Below are positions 60,724 through 64,000 of a stretch of 64,000 bases of DNA, piece by piece. The position numbers and the translations under genes were made by a program. This stretch comes from Caldovatus sediminis. GTDB taxonomy: Bacteria > Pseudomonadota > Alphaproteobacteria > Acetobacterales > Acetobacteraceae. Each line of letters begins with the position of its first letter. Positions within the stretch are counted from its first letter, which is position 1. The DNA lies in NCBI RefSeq assembly GCF_014644455.1, contig NZ_BMKS01000006.1:248001-312000 (forward strand). Reading direction: 5' to 3'. The notes beneath the pieces were generated by a model. The model did not search any database and was not told where the DNA came from. It saw nothing but the letters and a program-made list of their open reading frames with translations.

Positions 60724-61572
60724 TCAGTGCGACATCAGCACCGGCAGCGTCATCTGGCGGAGCAGGGTGCGCGTGACCCCGCCGAGCATGAGCTCCCGCA
60801 GCCGGGAATGGCCGTAGCCGCCGACGACCAGGAGGTCGGCCGAGAGCTCCGCGGCGCGGTTCAGCAGCAGCTCGCCATCGGCGACGTCCGGAGCGTTCAG
60901 GCGCTCGACCTCCACCTTCAGGCCATGGCGCGCGAGGTGCAGGGCGATGTCGGCGCCCGGCGCCTCGCCGTGGCCGTCCGGCCCGATGCGCGGATTGATC
61001 GTCAGCACGGTCACGGAGTCCGCCCGCGCGATGAGAGGCAGCGCGTCGTGCACGGCCCGGGACGCCTCGCGGCTCGCGTTCCAGCCGATCAGGACCTTGC
61101 GGCCGACGCTCTCGAAGCGTCCCGCATAGGGCACGATGAGGACCGGCCGGCCGGAGGCGAACAGCGTCGCCTCGAGGATCGCGCCGGCCGCGGGGGAGCC
61201 GCCGCCCTCCGGATCCTGCTGGCCGACGATCGCGAGGTCGGCGTAGCGCGCGTGCAGCGAGACGAGCTCGGGCGCGATCCCCTCCGGCTGCCGCCACTCC
61301 CCGGCGAGGCCCTCGAGCCGCAGGCGCTCGCGGAACCCGGCCTCGATCCGCGCGGCGTCGGCCAGCGCCTCGCGGCGCGTCCGCTCGATCAGCTCGGCCA
61401 CCACCGCGCCGCCGCCGCTGGGATCGCCGACGAAGGCCGGCAGCGCCACGTCGAGGACATGCAGGCCCGTGAGGTGCGCGTCGTGGCTCCGCGCGAGCGC
61501 CGCCGCGACCCGCAGCCGCGTGTTCGACTGCTCCGTCGCGTCGAGGTGAACCAGGATGTCCTTCAGCGCCAT
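60724..61572 (-). CDS. Universal stress protein (tandem UspA)
   Basis: A 282-aa tandem UspA protein. The first domain (1-148) starts MALKDILVHLDATEQS and ends SGRPVLIVPY; the second (about 152-282) has KVLIGWNASREASRAVHDAL and the ATP-loop LLVVGGYGHSRLRELMLGGVTRTLL. GWNxSREA and GGYGHSRxRE are typical of the two-domain type often controlled by Anr/FixK proteins. AGGGAGA lies before the ATG. A perfect FNR-type box is 103 bp upstream. The acs operon follows at 102 bp but has its own box. Confidence 0.92.
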   Translation of the reverse strand: MALKDILVHLDATEQSNTRLRVAAALARSHDAHLTGLHVLDVALPAFVGDPSGGGAVVAELIERTRREALADAARIEAGFRERLRLEGLAGEWRQPEGIAPELVSLHARYADLAIVGQQDPEGGGSPAAGAILEATLFASGRPVLIVPYAGRFESVGRKVLIGWNASREASRAVHDALPLIARADSVTVLTINPRIGPDGHGEAPGADIALHLARHGLKVEVERLNAPDVADGELLLNRAAELSADLLVVGGYGHSRLRELMLGGVTRTLLRQMTLPVLMSH

Positions 61573-61668
61573 CGTCGTCTCCCTGCGCAGCCGCCCCCCG
61601 CCCTTCCGGGCTCCTCGCCGACGGGGCCGCAAGCGCATTTGATCATGGGGGCGCGGGTCGAAACAGTC

Positions 61669-61682
61669 TTGATCGGGGTCAA
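61669..61682. promoter_or_regulatory. FNR-type box TTGATCGGGGTCAA
   Basis: A perfect TTGAT-N4-GTCAA dyad centred about 104 bp upstream of the usp ATG on the minus strand. It has the same half-sites as the box at 19983. Confidence 0.62.
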
Positions 61683-61945
61683 GACGGGACAGCACGAGGC
61701 CGCCGCGCCGTGGCCCGCCGCGGATGCGAGGGCGGCGCCCGGCAACAGGCTGCGGTCTCGCGCCGCTCGCGCTCCCGGCGTGCGATGCCCGCGGGCGACC
61801 GACGGTGCGGCGGCCTCCGGTGGCCCGCGACGCCCGACCAAACGCGCGGCGCCGCGGCCTGCGCCGGGCAATGCGGCGGCGCGCGATCACAACCGCGCGT
61901 GCCGGGGCAGCGCGGGCGTCCGGTCGCGGTTGGCCGGCGGCGCGG

Positions 61946-61959
61946 TTGAGGTGGATCAA
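61946..61959. promoter_or_regulatory. FNR-type box TTGAGGTGGATCAA
   Basis: TTGAG-N4-ATCAA matches nine of ten consensus positions. It is centred about 138 bp before the phasin-like ATG (plus strand). A -41.5 site would start transcription near 61994. Confidence 0.5.
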
Positions 61960-62089
61960 TCCGCGCCGCGCGCGCTTGGTGTTGGGTTGCCGTTCACCAT
62001 CCGGCGGGCCGGACGCGACGGCGCGTGGCGCCGCCGGGGCGGGCGACACCGCGGCCTCGGCGCCGCGCAGCGAGGAACGGAGTGGGACC

Positions 62090-62641
62090 ATGGAACGGAC
62101 CTCTGGCGCATCCGCGGGCGCGCACGGTCGCGCCCGCGAGCAGGCGGGCGGCGCGGGGAGCGCCGAGGCCACGGTGGAGCGGGAGGTGACCGGCGCCGTG
62201 GCCGCGCCCTTCCCGGGCGCGGATCTGGCCTGGGCGACCGCCTGCTCGGCGCTCGATGGCGCGCGGATGATGCTGGAACTGCAGCGCGCGATGTTCGACG
62301 CCGGCTGGGACGTGATGCGACGCCACCAGGACGCCGCCTTCGACGCTGGCTGGGACGTGATGCGACGCCAGCAGGAGGCGATCCTCGAGGCATGGCGGCA
62401 GGGGCTTCGGGGCTGGACGCCGGAGGAGGAGTGGCGCCGGTTGTCCACCGGCCAGGCGGAGGGTCCGCTGGCGTTCGCGCGGCTCGGGTTCGAGGCGATG
62501 GACCGCCTGATGCGCTCGCTGCGCGCCGCCAACGATGCGGTGCTGGAAGCGTCCCAGGCGGCCATGCCGCAGGCGCCGGCGCCCCATGCCGAGGCGCCGT
62601 CGCCTGCGGCGGAGGCGAGGCGCCGGACCGCGACGCGGTGA
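62090..62641 (+). CDS. Phasin-like protein with internal 15-residue tandem repeat
   Basis: A 183-aa protein from the ATG at 62090 (CGAGGAACGGAG upstream). After a Gly/Ala-rich arm, residues about 45-165 form a long amphipathic helical region (WATACSALDGARMMLELQRA, then FEAMDRLMRSLRAANDAVLE) resembling phasins or phasin-like polyhydroxyalkanoate-granule proteins. FDAGWDVMRR occurs twice in tandem, 15 residues apart (about 69-98). The tail is Ala/Pro-rich. No PHA synthase is in the window. An FNR-type box lies upstream. Phasin assignment is by helix pattern, not by a decisive motif. Confidence 0.65.
   Translation: MERTSGASAGAHGRAREQAGGAGSAEATVEREVTGAVAAPFPGADLAWATACSALDGARMMLELQRAMFDAGWDVMRRHQDAAFDAGWDVMRRQQEAILEAWRQGLRGWTPEEEWRRLSTGQAEGPLAFARLGFEAMDRLMRSLRAANDAVLEASQAAMPQAPAPHAEAPSPAAEARRRTATR
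62294..62383 (+). repeat. 45-bp tandem duplication inside the phasin-like gene
   Basis: Two copies of a 45-bp unit (62294-62338 and 62339-62383). The first 33 bp are almost identical (one silent change), then the copies diverge. Each encodes FDAGWDVMRR followed by HQDAA or QQEAI, so the reading frame and helix phase are preserved. Confidence 0.8.
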
Positions 62642-62770
62642 GGCCGGACGCCGGGCCTTGCGCGCGGCCCGGCGGGATGCCGCCGCCTCCCCGCGGACCG
62701 GAGGGCGGCGCCTTGGGCCGGTCGTCATGCCCGCGCGCCCCGTCCGTCGCCGCGGTCCCGTGACGCGACC

Positions 62771-64000
62771 TCAGCGCCCGGCGAGCAGCCGCACCGGTCG
62801 CGCCGGATCGCGGCCGGCCAGGACGCGCCCCACGACCGCCGCCTCGCCGCCGCCCGGCCGCGCGCGGAGCGCCGCCAGGCATGCCGCCACGGCATCGTCG
62901 GGGACGGCGGCGAGGAGCCCGCCGGCGGTCTGCGGGTCGAACAGCAGCGCGTAGGCCGGGTGGCGCTCCGGCTGCGGATCCTCGACGGCCGCGCCGAAGG
63001 CTGCCCGGTTCGCCGGGTGGAGCGTGCTGGCGAGGCCCTCCCGCAGCAACTCCAGCGCGCCGTCCAGCGACGGCAGGGCATCGAGATCCATCTCGGCGCG
63101 GACGCCCGACGCGCCCAGCACCTCGAGCAGGTGGCCGAGGACGCCGAGGCCGGTCACGTCGGTGCAGGCGGTGGCGCCGTGCCGCGCCAGGCATTCCGCT
63201 GCGTCCCGGTTCGAGACGAGCATCGCCGCGATGGCCGACTCGATCCACGGCGCCGGCGCGCGCCGGCGCATCGCCGCGGCGAGGATCACCCCGGTGCCGA
63301 GCGGCTTGGTCAGGACGAGCGCGTTCCCGGGCCGCGCGCCGCCCTTGCGCAGCGCCGCGTCGCGGCGGACGAGCCCGTTGACCGCGAGGCCGAATGTCAT
63401 CTCCGCGGCCTCGACGGTGTGGCCGCCGACCAGGATCGCTCCCGCCTCCCGCAGCGTCTCGATCGCGCCGGCCATGAGTTGCAGGAGGTCGTCGGCGACC
63501 TTCTCCTCCGGCCCGCGCGGCATGCCGACGAGGGCGAGCGCCGAATGCGGCGCCGCCCCCATGGCGTGGATGTCGCCGAGGCAGTGGTTCGCCGCGATCC
63601 GCCCGAAGAGGTAGGGGTCGTCGAGGAAGGCGCGGAACTGGCTGGCCGTCTGGACGAGCAGCCGGCCGGGCGGCAGGTCGAGCACGGCGGCATCGCCGGC
63701 GTCCGTCAGGCCGCAGACCACGTCCGGCCGGTCCGCCACCGCCCGGATCCGCCCGAGCACGCGGCGCAGCACGGGGCCCGGCGCCTTCGCGCCGCCGCCG
63801 CAGCGCATCCCGCCCGCCGGCGGCGGCCGGGCCGCCCCGCCGTCATCGGCCCCGCCGTGCGTGGCCCTCCCGGCCTGGCGGTACATCGCGATCCAGCGCC
63901 GGTCGATCCGGTCCTTCAGGCGCCACACCCAGGCGCCGCTGCAGGCGAGGCGGCCATAGGAGGCGATGGCGTGCCGCGGTCCCGTGGACAGCAGGGCGAG
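62771..64000 (-). CDS. selD: Oxidoreductase-SelD fusion, C-terminal part (N-terminus outside window)
   Basis: The frame is open to the window edge on the minus strand. The first residues encoded (LSTGPRHAIASYGRLA, then WRLKDRIDRRWIAMYRQ) match the C-terminal end of an NDH-2-like FAD oxidoreductase. A selenophosphate-synthase domain follows: RAFLDDPYLFGRIAANHCLGD, AILVGGHTVEAAEMTFGLAV, LTKPLGTGVILAA, CTDVTGLGVLGHLLEV and LLFDPQTAGGLLAAV. SelD makes selenophosphate from selenide and ATP. The usual active-site segment CGGCGAK reads CGGGAK here (about nt 63789-63806), so the residue aligning with catalytic Cys17 seems lost. Confidence 0.88.
   Translation of the reverse strand, partial: LALLSTGPRHAIASYGRLACSGAWVWRLKDRIDRRWIAMYRQAGRATHGGADDGGAARPPPAGGMRCGGGAKAPGPVLRRVLGRIRAVADRPDVVCGLTDAGDAAVLDLPPGRLLVQTASQFRAFLDDPYLFGRIAANHCLGDIHAMGAAPHSALALVGMPRGPEEKVADDLLQLMAGAIETLREAGAILVGGHTVEAAEMTFGLAVNGLVRRDAALRKGGARPGNALVLTKPLGTGVILAAAMRRRAPAPWIESAIAAMLVSNRDAAECLARHGATACTDVTGLGVLGHLLEVLGASGVRAEMDLDALPSLDGALELLREGLASTLHPANRAAFGAAVEDPQPERHPAYALLFDPQTAGGLLAAVPDDAVAACLAALRARPGGGEAAVVGRVLAGRDPARPVRLLAGR

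Larger units (their letters stand above)
61573..62089. other. Divergent regulatory region with two FNR-type boxes
   Basis: This 517-bp stretch separates the usp gene (minus) from the phasin-like gene (plus). It has one FNR-type box near each gene: 61669-61682 for usp and 61946-61959 for the phasin. A TCAAAT (minus, 61642-61637) is a possible -10 for usp. No coding sequence is recognised. Confidence 0.55.

Noticed and set aside
62771..64000. In-frame UGA selenocysteine in SelD
   Set aside because: The active-site loop contains no TGA in frame; the residue in question is a Gly codon with one codon apparently missing.

Overview
The window is one continuous chromosomal segment of a very GC-rich (roughly 70-75 % by eye) alphaproteobacterium. 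The best guess is Acetobacteraceae/Rhodospirillales (Roseomonas-like), from the dapF-mtaB-ftsY and tkt-gap-pgk blocks, solitary Bug/TctC receptors, HWE/HisKA_2 histidine kinases and FnrL-type boxes. Genus cannot be settled by reading. I see no rRNA, tRNA, CRISPR array, insertion sequence, phage gene or plasmid origin. Genes are packed tightly and many neighbours overlap by 4 bp (ATGA, GTGA or TTGA).

Region 1 (1-20 kb) is mostly housekeeping and carbohydrate metabolism. It starts inside treZ, followed by malQ and a tail-to-tail treY (trehalose from alpha-glucan). Then come dapF-mtaB-ftsY, a VIT/CCC1-type metal transporter, tkt-gap-pgk with a small hypothetical gene, and a three-gene CUT1 sugar importer that lacks its ATPase gene.

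Region 2 (20-41 kb) is accessory metabolism, surface sugars and signalling. A complete branched-chain/aromatic-acid type ABC importer precedes a benzoylformate-decarboxylase homologue and a Bug receptor. Next are a DUF2905 protein, a PAS-PAS-GAF-HWE kinase, a minus-strand polysaccharide operon (methyltransferase/glycosyltransferase fusion, glycosyltransferase, sugar aminotransferase, acyltransferase), a second Bug receptor and a DsbA-fold isomerase. A signalling cassette of a methanogen-output-domain protein, a HisKA_2 kinase and a stand-alone receiver follows.

Region 3 (42-64 kb) looks like a stress and low-oxygen island. It holds an HslV-like Ntn protein with a serine in the nucleophile position, a nitroreductase, two DUF2267 proteins, two universal stress proteins and a LonB/C-like protease. 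It also has a CapA-like phosphoesterase, a HhH (PolX-like) protein without a polymerase palm, a BON protein, a ZIP transporter, Hsp20, a solitary GroEL paralogue and DUF3175. A five-gene overlapping operon encodes acetyl-CoA synthetase, E1alpha, E1beta and E2 of a 2-oxoacid dehydrogenase, and an acyl carrier protein. A phasin-like protein and the SelD half of an oxidoreductase-SelD fusion (cut by the window end) close the region.

The most striking non-gene signal is a set of 14-bp TTGAY-N4-RTCAA-like palindromes (FNR/FixK/Anr boxes). Seven lie in gene-free DNA before transcription units of Region 3 and one before the small gene at 19.6-19.9 kb. This suggests that much of the island is one oxygen- or redox-controlled regulon. 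The regulator itself is not in the window.
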